In this document: piece after piece, positions 24,832 to 31,954 of the stretch
Layout of the letters: every line of letters starts with the position of its first letter
Position numbering within the stretch: position 1 is the stretch's first letter
NCBI GenBank assembly: GCA_046594215.1
Contig: JBKJPX010000014.1
Coordinates: 92,155-156,154, forward strand
Length of the DNA stretch: 64,000 nucleotides
Direction of reading: 5' to 3'
DNA from: Panacagrimonas sp046594215
Lineage (GTDB): Bacteria > Pseudomonadota > Gammaproteobacteria > Nevskiales > Nevskiaceae
Notes under the pieces: model-generated
The model's database searches: none
What the model saw: only the letters and a program-made list of their open reading frames with translations
What the model was told of the DNA's origin: nothing
Position numbers and translations under genes: made by a program

Positions 24832-25748
24832 ACCCCGGAGCGCCCGCGCTTGCGGACGCGCTGGCGCGCTTCCTCGATCACCTGCGCTTCGAGCGCAGGC
24901 TGTCGCCCGCAACCGTGGCGGGCCGCGGGCGGGATCTCTCCGCTTTCCTGGCCTGGTGCGAGTCGGTCCAGGTCGCCGGTTTCGCGCGCATCGACACCCA
25001 GGTCGTGCGCAGCTATGCCGCGCGGATGCGTCGCGACGGCAGGGACCCCGCGACGCTCGAGCGCCACCTGTCGAGCCTCCGGTCATGGTTTGGTTTCGCC
25101 ATCGAGCAGAGCTGGCTGGCGCACAACCCGGCCACCGACGTACGTGCGCCGAAGAAGGCGCGCGCGCTGCCCAAGACACTGACGCGCGAACAGGCCAGGA
25201 CCGCCGTCGAGGCCCCGGCCATCGATGACGGCGTGGATGCCCTGCGCGACCGCGCGATCCTCGAACTCCTTTACTCCTCCGGGCTGCGCCGGGCCGAGCT
25301 GCTGAACCTCGCGCACGCCGATTTCAGCAGCGAAGGCACCGAGGTTCGCGTCACCGGCAAGGGCAGCAAGCAGCGCCTCGTCCCGGTGGGAGGACCCGCG
25401 CGCGAAGCCATTTCGGCCTGGATGCGCGTGCGCGCGAACCTCGCCGGACCCCAGGAATCCGCGATGTTCGTGGGCCGCAACGGGGCGCGCCTGTCGGCCA
25501 GCACCCTGGCCCATCGACTTCACTACTGGGCCCGGCGCTCGGGGCTCGAGACCACCTTGCATCCGCACCGTCTGCGCCATTCCTTCGCCACGCACCTGCT
25601 GGAGGAGAGCGCCGACCTGAGAGCGGTCCAGGAGCTGTTGGGGCATGCACGACTGGCGACCACGCAGGTCTACACACACGTCGACTTCCAGCGCCTGGCC
25701 GCGGTCTACGACACGGCACACCCGCGGGCGCGACGGAAATCGACTTGA
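24828..25748 (+). CDS. xerC: Tyrosine recombinase XerC
   Basis: This 306-aa site-specific recombinase acts with XerD at dif to resolve chromosome dimers. An N-terminal SAM-like core-binding domain (~5-90) precedes the catalytic domain. The catalytic set is present: Arg in SGLRRAELL, Lys in GKGSKQR, HRLRHSFATHLLE, LLGHARLATTQVYTH with His and nucleophile Tyr. The GTG start at 24828 overlaps the DUF484 stop by 4 bases. Position in dapF-DUF484-xerC supports XerC rather than XerD or a phage integrase. Confidence 0.95.
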   Translation: MNPGAPALADALARFLDHLRFERRLSPATVAGRGRDLSAFLAWCESVQVAGFARIDTQVVRSYAARMRRDGRDPATLERHLSSLRSWFGFAIEQSWLAHNPATDVRAPKKARALPKTLTREQARTAVEAPAIDDGVDALRDRAILELLYSSGLRRAELLNLAHADFSSEGTEVRVTGKGSKQRLVPVGGPAREAISAWMRVRANLAGPQESAMFVGRNGARLSASTLAHRLHYWARRSGLETTLHPHRLRHSFATHLLEESADLRAVQELLGHARLATTQVYTHVDFQRLAAVYDTAHPRARRKST

Positions 25749-25790
25749 ATCCCCTGGCCCGACGCCATACGCTTGGTCTGGGGTTTGCAC

Positions 25791-25818
25791 TTGTGCAGTG
25801 CGCAAAAAGCTGGATAAT
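25791..25818 (+). promoter_or_regulatory. Candidate sigma70 promoter of small lipoprotein gene
   Basis: A TTGTGC hexamer (25791-25796) and GATAAT (25813-25818) are separated by 16 bases, about 70 bases before the lipoprotein ATG. The short A/T-rich stretch AATTTTT just after stands out in this GC-rich sequence. Only the -10 is a good match. Confidence 0.35.
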
Positions 25819-25884
25819 TTTTGGGCCGTCCGCGTCTGTTGTCCGTCGCGCGGCGCAATTCGACTTTCACTGGGAGTAAAAACA

Positions 25885-26079
25885 ATGCGTAACGTGTTCC
25901 TGGCCATGGGCCTTGCATCTGCTCTGATCCTTTCGGCTTGCGGCAAGAAGGAAGAAGCCGCTCCGGCCATGGAGCCGACGCCGGCTCCTGCGATGACCCC
26001 GGAGGCCGCTCCTGCGATGGCTCCCGAGGCTGCGCCGGCCCCGGCCGCTCCTCCGGCGGAAGCTCCTCCGGCGCAGTAA
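25885..26079 (+). CDS. Small Ala/Pro/Met-rich lipoprotein
   Basis: This 64-aa protein has a lipoprotein signal (LILSAC, Cys at ~19), a short charged GKKEE segment, and a tail made of imperfect repeats of EAAPAM, TPAPAM and APAPAAP units. The family is unknown, but small lipoproteins of this form are common envelope components. The Shine-Dalgarno GGGAG is well placed. A near-perfect terminator follows within 30 bases, so it is a monocistronic and probably highly expressed gene. Confidence 0.78.
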   Translation: MRNVFLAMGLASALILSACGKKEEAAPAMEPTPAPAMTPEAAPAMAPEAAPAPAAPPAEAPPAQ

Positions 26080-26107
26080 GTCGCCGCTTCGAGCAGCAGA
26101 AAAAAAG

Positions 26108-26134
26108 AGAGCCCCGTTCGCGGGGCTCTTTTTT
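26108..26134 (+). terminator. Rho-independent terminator after small lipoprotein gene
   Basis: A 9-bp perfect stem AGAGCCCCG/CGGGGCTCT has a TTCG tetraloop and is followed by a T-run. An A-run precedes the stem, so it could also work on the minus strand for the tRNA transcript. Confidence 0.93.
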
Positions 26135-26187
26135 GTGCCTTTTTCGCGGAGCCGCATCGAGGGAAACTCGACGTGCACAACGTAGAA

Positions 26188-26264
26188 TGGTGGGCCCTCC
26201 GGGACTTGAACCCGGAACCAACGAATTATGAGTTCGCTGCTCTAACCGGTTGAGCTAAGAGCCC
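26188..26264 (-). tRNA. tRNA with CAU anticodon (tRNA-Met, or tRNA-Ile2)
   Basis: This is a 77-nt cloverleaf read on the minus strand. The acceptor stem is GGGCTCT with AGGGCCC, the discriminator is A and the CCA is encoded. The D arm contains AGCTCAACCGGTTAGAGC, the anticodon stem-loop GCGAA-CTCATAA-TTCGT places CAT at 34-36, and the T arm has GGTTCAAGTCC. It is not an initiator, because the first acceptor pair is G-C. The acceptor pairs C4-G69, U5-G68 and C6-G67 resemble the TilS-dependent tRNA-Ile2 more than E. coli elongator tRNA-Met, so the amino acid is undecided. Confidence 0.93.
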
Positions 26265-26576
26265 AGCGTGAATGCGCGAGATGACCCTGGCAGGGCGTCG
26301 AATTCGCGTGCAGGAAAAAAGCGGCGCGAGTCTAGCAAGTTCGGTTTCGAACTCTGGTGCGCACGCGAAGACGCTCATCGGCCATGGCGACATGTCCCGC
26401 GGTCAGGCTGGTCATACACGCGGAAGGCGACGACGCCGAGTCTCGCGCGTCGCGCGCGGCTTGGCCTTCTTCGAGGGCGGGCCTAACATCAAGGGACCCG
26501 ACGCTCGGGAAGGGACGCGCGGCGAGTCCTATAACGACACACAAAAAACCGGTCAGTCATCCGGAGGAGTTTGGAC
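26265..26576. other. Non-coding gap between tRNA and DUF1302 gene
   Basis: About 310 bases hold no convincing gene. The region must contain the tRNA promoter (minus strand) and the promoter of the DUF1302 operon. A TATAAC hexamer at 26530-26535 could be a -10 for the latter, without a clear -35. AGGAG at 26565-26569 is the ribosome binding site for the ATG at 26577. Short open frames here have poor coding character. Confidence 0.5.
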
Positions 26577-28832
26577 ATGCTGAAGACACTGGCTCGACTG
26601 GGCGTTGCCGCCGCGGGCATGGCAATGCTGGTCCCCGCGCAGGCCATCAACTTCGAGTACGGCGGCGCCGAATTCCAGTGGAACACCAAGCTCACGGCCG
26701 GCGCAGCGTGGCGCATGGAGGCCCGCGACGACGGCAAGATTGGCAAGCTCAACATCCCCGGCCAGCAGAATCTCTGCAGCAACCACGGCGGCGACACCGC
26801 CAACTACGGCCCCTACGACGACGACTGCATCTCGCTATTCGGCGATCCGGGCCCCAACCAGCGGCTCGTCAATGCGCGCGGTGGGTATTTCGCGGCACTG
26901 ATGGACGATGGCAACCTCAACTACGACAACGGCGATCTCGTGTCGTCGATCTTCAAGATCAACACCCAGCTCGGCGGCACCTGGGGCGACTGGACAATGA
27001 AGATCAACTACGTCGGCTTCTACGACGAGACCAACTACAACTTCCAGGTCACGCACACCAACACGCAGTACCAGCCGGCGCACGAGCGCCGCAGCGACAG
27101 CGTCCAGGGCCGCTCGGGACTGAAGGGCGAGCTCCGCGAAGCGTTCCTGCTGCGGAATTTCGCGATCGGTGACCGAAATTTCTCGGTAGCCGTCGGCAAC
27201 CAGCGCCTGCGCTGGGGCGAGGCCAACCTGCACCTGTTCAACACGCTGGATGCGATCAACCCGCTCGACGCCATCCTCGCGCTGCAGCCGGGATTCAACT
27301 TGAACGAACTGGCGGTGCCGACCGGCATGGTGCTGGTGACCGCCGACATCATCCCCAACGTCAGCGCCGAGTTCATGTATCAGTACGACTGGGACACAAC
27401 GCGCGTTCAGCCGAGCGGCACGTTCTTCTCGAGCGCCGATCCGGCGGGCATCGACACCTATCGCCCGGTTCTCAGCCTGGGCCAGTTCCCTGAAGATCCG
27501 GACAACCAGTTCATCCCTGGCCAACCGTTCCGCACCCTGTCGTCAAGCACGCGCAATGCGCCCGTCTTCGAGAACGGCCGCCCGCCGCCTGACGGTCACC
27601 AGTTCGGCGTGCGCGTGAACTGGTATGCCGAGAATCTCAACGACGGCACCGAGTTCGGCTTCTACGCGCTGAACTATCACAGCCGTGTGCCGTACTTCTC
27701 GATCATCGAGGCGCAGGCCACCTGCCTGCGCCGCTTCGATTCCGCTCAGACCGCAGTGTTCAACCCCGCGCTGGCTCTGGCGGGCTGCGGCACCTTCAAC
27801 CCGCAGGCGCTGAATAACGCCGCCCCGCAATTCGACCCGCTGCCGATCAATACTTCGACCCTGCTGCTCGACTACCCCGAAGACATCCACATGTTCGGCG
27901 TGAGCATGAACACGACGGCGCTGGGCTGGTCGGTGTCGGGCGAGTACTCGTTCCGGCCCAACCTTCCCGCCCAGGTCCTGATCTCCGACGTGTTCTTCGC
28001 CGGCTACCAGCAGGCCTTCGCCAAGTACGACGTGGGCTTGTCACAGCAGACGCTGGTACAGGCGATTGGCCTGGCCTCGCAACTCGGCATTCCGCTCGGC
28101 TCGCTGACGCCGGACCAGCAGGGCCTGCTGTCGCTGCTTCCGGGCGTTCCGAGCGCCGTCGGCCCGATCCTGCCGGGCGCGCGTACCTTCATCCCGGACT
28201 TCCTGTCGCAGTATCGGGGCCGCACGCGGGAAAATAACGACGAGTACCAGCCCGGCGAATACGTGAAGGGCTACGAGCGCCTCAAGGTCGGCCAGTTCGT
28301 GATCAACGCGCTGAAACTGTTCCCGAGCACCTTGGGCGCGGATGACGTGACGTTCCTCGCCGAATTCGGATTCACGAACATTTTCGACATGCCCAAGCAG
28401 GGCGACATCTACTTTCAGGGCAACCTGGAGCACACGCACCCGAGCCCCGGCGCCGACTGCACCGGCTTCCCCGCCGGGACGGTCTGCAACGACCCCACGG
28501 TGGTCGCACGCGTCAACCCGACACGCCAGAAAGACGGCTTCGCCGAAGACTTCGCCTGTGGCGTGCGCTTCCTGCTGCAGTTCAACTACAGCAACTTCCT
28601 GAACTCGGGTATCAATGTGAAGCCCACGCTGCTGTGGTTCGAGGACATCTACGGCACCACGATCTTCCCAGTGCAGAACTACGTGGAGGGCAATCGCTGG
28701 GTCATCCCGGGTATCCAGTTCGAAATCGGCCAGTCGCTGAATGGCACGATCCTCTACCAGTACTTTGACGGTGCGGACAACGTGCTGCAGGACCGCGACA
28801 ATCTGTCGGTGAGCCTCACGTACAGCTTCTGA
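26577..28832 (+). CDS. DUF1302 family outer-membrane protein
   Basis: This 751-aa protein has a signal peptide (AMLVPAQA) and a long beta-rich mature part ending in an aromatic residue (SVSLTYSF). That is typical of outer-membrane beta-barrels. The opening INFEYGGAEFQWNTKLTAGA and later RLRWGEANLHLFN match DUF1302, a family often paired with DUF1329 and RND proteins and implicated in handling hydrophobic molecules. The ATG at 26577 is chosen because AGGAG lies 7 bases upstream; a TTG two codons earlier is too close to it. A strong hairpin follows the stop. Confidence 0.88.
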   Translation: MLKTLARLGVAAAGMAMLVPAQAINFEYGGAEFQWNTKLTAGAAWRMEARDDGKIGKLNIPGQQNLCSNHGGDTANYGPYDDDCISLFGDPGPNQRLVNARGGYFAALMDDGNLNYDNGDLVSSIFKINTQLGGTWGDWTMKINYVGFYDETNYNFQVTHTNTQYQPAHERRSDSVQGRSGLKGELREAFLLRNFAIGDRNFSVAVGNQRLRWGEANLHLFNTLDAINPLDAILALQPGFNLNELAVPTGMVLVTADIIPNVSAEFMYQYDWDTTRVQPSGTFFSSADPAGIDTYRPVLSLGQFPEDPDNQFIPGQPFRTLSSSTRNAPVFENGRPPPDGHQFGVRVNWYAENLNDGTEFGFYALNYHSRVPYFSIIEAQATCLRRFDSAQTAVFNPALALAGCGTFNPQALNNAAPQFDPLPINTSTLLLDYPEDIHMFGVSMNTTALGWSVSGEYSFRPNLPAQVLISDVFFAGYQQAFAKYDVGLSQQTLVQAIGLASQLGIPLGSLTPDQQGLLSLLPGVPSAVGPILPGARTFIPDFLSQYRGRTRENNDEYQPGEYVKGYERLKVGQFVINALKLFPSTLGADDVTFLAEFGFTNIFDMPKQGDIYFQGNLEHTHPSPGADCTGFPAGTVCNDPTVVARVNPTRQKDGFAEDFACGVRFLLQFNYSNFLNSGINVKPTLLWFEDIYGTTIFPVQNYVEGNRWVIPGIQFEIGQSLNGTILYQYFDGADNVLQDRDNLSVSLTYSF

Positions 28833-28852
28833 GACCGGCCAGGATCAGCACG

Positions 28853-28886
28853 AACAAGGGCGCCGCAAGGCGCCCTTGTTTCGTTT
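28853..28886 (+). terminator. Terminator or attenuator between DUF1302 and DUF1329 genes
   Basis: A perfect 12-bp stem AACAAGGGCGCC/GGCGCCCTTGTT with a GCAA loop is followed by TCGTTT. The short U-tract suggests partial termination, which would let the barrel be made in excess of the downstream products. Confidence 0.8.
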
Positions 28887-29032
28887 GGGCCGCGGGCTCC
28901 GCACCCCACCCCGCCGACGGAGATCGCCCACCGACTCGCGTTCCGGACCGTGGGCGTGGCGCAGCGGATAATGTGGTTCGCGGCCAGCGGGTGAATGCTC
29001 CGGCCGCGGTACATAAAAATCTGGAGGATCTC

Positions 29033-30871
29033 GTGAACAAGCGCGCCGGCTTAGCCCTGGCCTGTCTACTCGGCTGCACCACGGCCGGCGCATCGGCTCC
29101 CGCGGACCAGGTCTTGCGCCTGGGCAAGGACCTCACGGAAGTCGGCGCCGAGCGTGCCGGCAGCAAGGACGGCAGCGTCCCTGTCTACGTCGGCAAGGCG
29201 GCCTTCGCGCCGGACATGCTCAAGATGACGCGCGCGCAGCTCGAAGACCTGCGCAAGCGGCTGGTCAAGGACATCCAGGGGATGATGGGCGACCCCGCCG
29301 TGACCAGCGACCTGCTCGCGCAGGCCCAGGCCATCATGGATGCCGAACCCGCCAAGGCCGACCAGGTCCTGGCCGTGGTCAAGCAGATGCTGTCCGCGGA
29401 CGCGTCGCTCAAGGCCGACTTCGACAAGGTGCTGGCCGGCCGCGGCGGCAAGAGCGTCGACGGCCTGCTCGCGCAGGTGCAGGCGCACAAGCTGAAGCTG
29501 CCGCAGATGAAGGACGACATCGTGGCGGTCATCACCGAGCTAAAGAAGAGCGGCGGCGACGCCTTCATGTCGCGCCTGGTCGCGGCCTTCGACGTCGGTC
29601 GCGTGCTCGAGATCGTCAGCATCGTCGACGATCCCAAGACGCGCGTGCAGGCCAACGACCTGGTCATGAAGTACATGCCCCCGTACGTGAAAGGTTTCCT
29701 GCAATACAAGATGCCCGGTGGCGGCGGCACGGCGCTGGATTCGATCAAGCCGCTCTACGTGATCACCCAGGCCAACCTCAAGGAACACGAGGTGCAGCTC
29801 AGCGAAGGGCACAAGGCGCTGTTCAAGACCTATCCCGATTACAAGATGATCGTGTTCCCGTCGTACCGGAACGCGTTTTTCCCCGACGAGATACTCAAGG
29901 CGACCGTCGCCAACGCCGCCTCGGCCAGCCTCACGGGCACCGACGAGATCAAGGGCGCGAGGCTCGGGTTTCCCTTCCCGATCCCGACTTCTGGTGCGGA
30001 GCCGCTGTGGAACCACAAGCTGAAGTTCCGCGGCTCGGCCGTGAAACGCTACAACAACCAGGCGATCGTGAAGCCTGACGGCACGTACAAGATCAGCAAG
30101 CTGGTGGAGGACGTGAAGTTCAAGTACGCCAACCTCAAGGAACCCGCCGAAATCCAGCAAGGGGGTCTGTTCGCGTACTACCTGCAGGAAGTGCTCGAGC
30201 CGCCGCGCGTCGCGGGGCAGGTGATCCTCGTGCACGAGACGGCCGGCAATCCGGGCCTGACGCGCAACGCCTGGATCTACTCGCCGGGCCTGGCGCGCGT
30301 GAACCGCGCGCCCGACGTGGGCTACGACAATCCCTCGATCGGTTCCGACGGCGAGCAGTACAACGATCAGATCGACGTGTTCAACGGCGCACTCGACCGC
30401 TTCGACTGGAAGCTGGTCGGCAAGAAGGAAGTGCTGATCCCGTACAACTCCTGGATGCTCAACAGCCCCACGTTCAAGTACAAGGACATCATCCGTCCCG
30501 GCCATATCAACCAGGACCTGGCGCGCTACGAACTGCACCGCGTGTGGGTGGTCGAGGCCACGCTCAAGAGCGGCCAGCGCCATCGCTTCGGCAAGCGCAC
30601 GTTCTATCTCGACGAGGACTCCTGGGCGATCGCGGTGGTGGACTGCTACGACAACCGCGGTGAACTGTGGAAGGTGCAGGAAGCCCATCTGCTGACCATC
30701 CCCTTCATCCCCACCGTCAGCGGCGTCCCCGAAACCATCTACGACCTGCAGTCCAAGCGTTACTTCGTGACCACGATGACCAACGAAGACGCGATCTCGG
30801 ACTTCGAGGTGAAGTACGACGACTCCATGTTCACGCCCGCGGCCCTGCAGAAGAAGGCGCGGACGAAGTGA
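29033..30871 (+). CDS. DUF1329 family exported protein with a large insertion
   Basis: This 612-aa exported protein has a short signal peptide. DUF1329 proteins are LolA/LolB-like periplasmic carriers of about 450 residues. The family start RLGKDLTEVGAERAGSKDGS is at ~29-48 and the rest resumes at KPLYVITQANLKEHEVQL (~237). Between them lies about 180 residues of helical sequence (Lys/Asp/Leu/Ala-rich) that typical members lack. The GTG start at 29033 has GGAGG 6 bases upstream. The stop overlaps the next ATG by one base (TGATG). A carrier between the RND pump and the outer-membrane barrel is the likely role. Confidence 0.86.
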   Translation: MNKRAGLALACLLGCTTAGASAPADQVLRLGKDLTEVGAERAGSKDGSVPVYVGKAAFAPDMLKMTRAQLEDLRKRLVKDIQGMMGDPAVTSDLLAQAQAIMDAEPAKADQVLAVVKQMLSADASLKADFDKVLAGRGGKSVDGLLAQVQAHKLKLPQMKDDIVAVITELKKSGGDAFMSRLVAAFDVGRVLEIVSIVDDPKTRVQANDLVMKYMPPYVKGFLQYKMPGGGGTALDSIKPLYVITQANLKEHEVQLSEGHKALFKTYPDYKMIVFPSYRNAFFPDEILKATVANAASASLTGTDEIKGARLGFPFPIPTSGAEPLWNHKLKFRGSAVKRYNNQAIVKPDGTYKISKLVEDVKFKYANLKEPAEIQQGGLFAYYLQEVLEPPRVAGQVILVHETAGNPGLTRNAWIYSPGLARVNRAPDVGYDNPSIGSDGEQYNDQIDVFNGALDRFDWKLVGKKEVLIPYNSWMLNSPTFKYKDIIRPGHINQDLARYELHRVWVVEATLKSGQRHRFGKRTFYLDEDSWAIAVVDCYDNRGELWKVQEAHLLTIPFIPTVSGVPETIYDLQSKRYFVTTMTNEDAISDFEVKYDDSMFTPAALQKKARTK

Positions 30872-31926
30872 TGCACCGCCTCGCCTTCCTGTTGCTCGGT
30901 GCGCTCGCCTGCGGCGGCGTTGCACGATCCCAGCAACAGGAAGTCGAGGACGCAGCGCCGCCGGCGCCGGTCGAACTCGGACCGAGCCCAGCGGTGCCTG
31001 CGCCGAAGGCGTCGAAGAATCGCCTGCTCGACATCGCCCTCGCCGGCTCTCGCCTCGTCGCGGTCGGCCAGCAGGGCGTGATCCTGGCGTCCGACGATGC
31101 GAGGACCTGGAAGCAGTCCGTCTCGCCGGTCAGCACGATGCTCACGCGCGTAGTCTTCACCGGCGCGCAAACCGGCTGGGCACTCGGCTACGACGCCGTG
31201 ATCCTGCGGAGCACCGACGGCGGCACGACCTGGACGCTCAGGCACCACGATCCCAAGGGACGCGCGCTGTACGACCTGCTGTTCCTGGACGCCGAGCACG
31301 GCCTGGCTGTCGGCGCCTACGGCACGATGCTCGAGACCGCCGACGGCGGCGCGACCTGGACCGCGCGCGACGACGCGCTCACGGGCCTGGGAATGCACCT
31401 CAACAGCCTGCAGAAGCTCGGCGACGGCTCGCTGTTCATCGCCGGAGAGCGCGGCCTCATGGCGCGCTCGACCGACGCCGGCGCTACCTGGGCGGTGCTC
31501 GATTCACCCTACGCCGGCTCGCTGTTCGGCGCGCTGCCGCAAGGTGACAAGGGCGCGCTGGTCTACGGCATGCGCGGCAACGTCTACATCGCCGAGGATG
31601 TCGCCACCTGCCCGGTGGTGGACCCTGCGACTTGGGATCCATATTCGCGCGCGACTTCGACCGATGCGGCGAAGCTCGTCGCGTTGGGCTGGCGCAGGAT
31701 CGAAAGTCCGATCCGCGAGAGCCTGTTCGGCGCCGTGCCGCTCGCGCAGGGCAACGCACTGCTGGTCGGCGTCAACGGCACCACGCTCAAGCTCAATCCG
31801 GCTGCCGGTTCGATCGCCGCCGTGAAGACGCCTGCGGTCGAAACGCTGGCCAGGGGGGTGCGCTTCGGCGATCGCGTGATCGCGGTCGGACGACGCGGCG
31901 TCGAAGACCTGGGAGTAGCGCCATGA
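30871..31926 (+). CDS. YCF48/BNR-repeat beta-propeller exported protein
   Basis: This 351-aa protein has a signal peptide and then a Pro/Ala linker (~25-48). It continues as repeated blades of the type GQQGVILASDDARTWK, RSTDGGTTW, ETADGGATW and RSTDAGATW. These Asp-box-like repeats identify a YCF48/sialidase-type propeller. Related proteins act as assembly factors or sit beside RND exporters; catalysis is not expected. It overlaps the DUF1329 gene by one base, and the RND gene starts 28 bases after its stop. Confidence 0.87.
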   Translation: MHRLAFLLLGALACGGVARSQQQEVEDAAPPAPVELGPSPAVPAPKASKNRLLDIALAGSRLVAVGQQGVILASDDARTWKQSVSPVSTMLTRVVFTGAQTGWALGYDAVILRSTDGGTTWTLRHHDPKGRALYDLLFLDAEHGLAVGAYGTMLETADGGATWTARDDALTGLGMHLNSLQKLGDGSLFIAGERGLMARSTDAGATWAVLDSPYAGSLFGALPQGDKGALVYGMRGNVYIAEDVATCPVVDPATWDPYSRATSTDAAKLVALGWRRIESPIRESLFGAVPLAQGNALLVGVNGTTLKLNPAAGSIAAVKTPAVETLARGVRFGDRVIAVGRRGVEDLGVAP

Positions 31927-31954
31927 GCCCGCGGCAAATGCGCGGGGAAGCGAC

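Noticed and set aside
26571..26576. TTG as the start of the DUF1302 gene
   Set aside because: It lies only one base after the AGGAG ribosome site; the ATG at 26577 has proper spacing.
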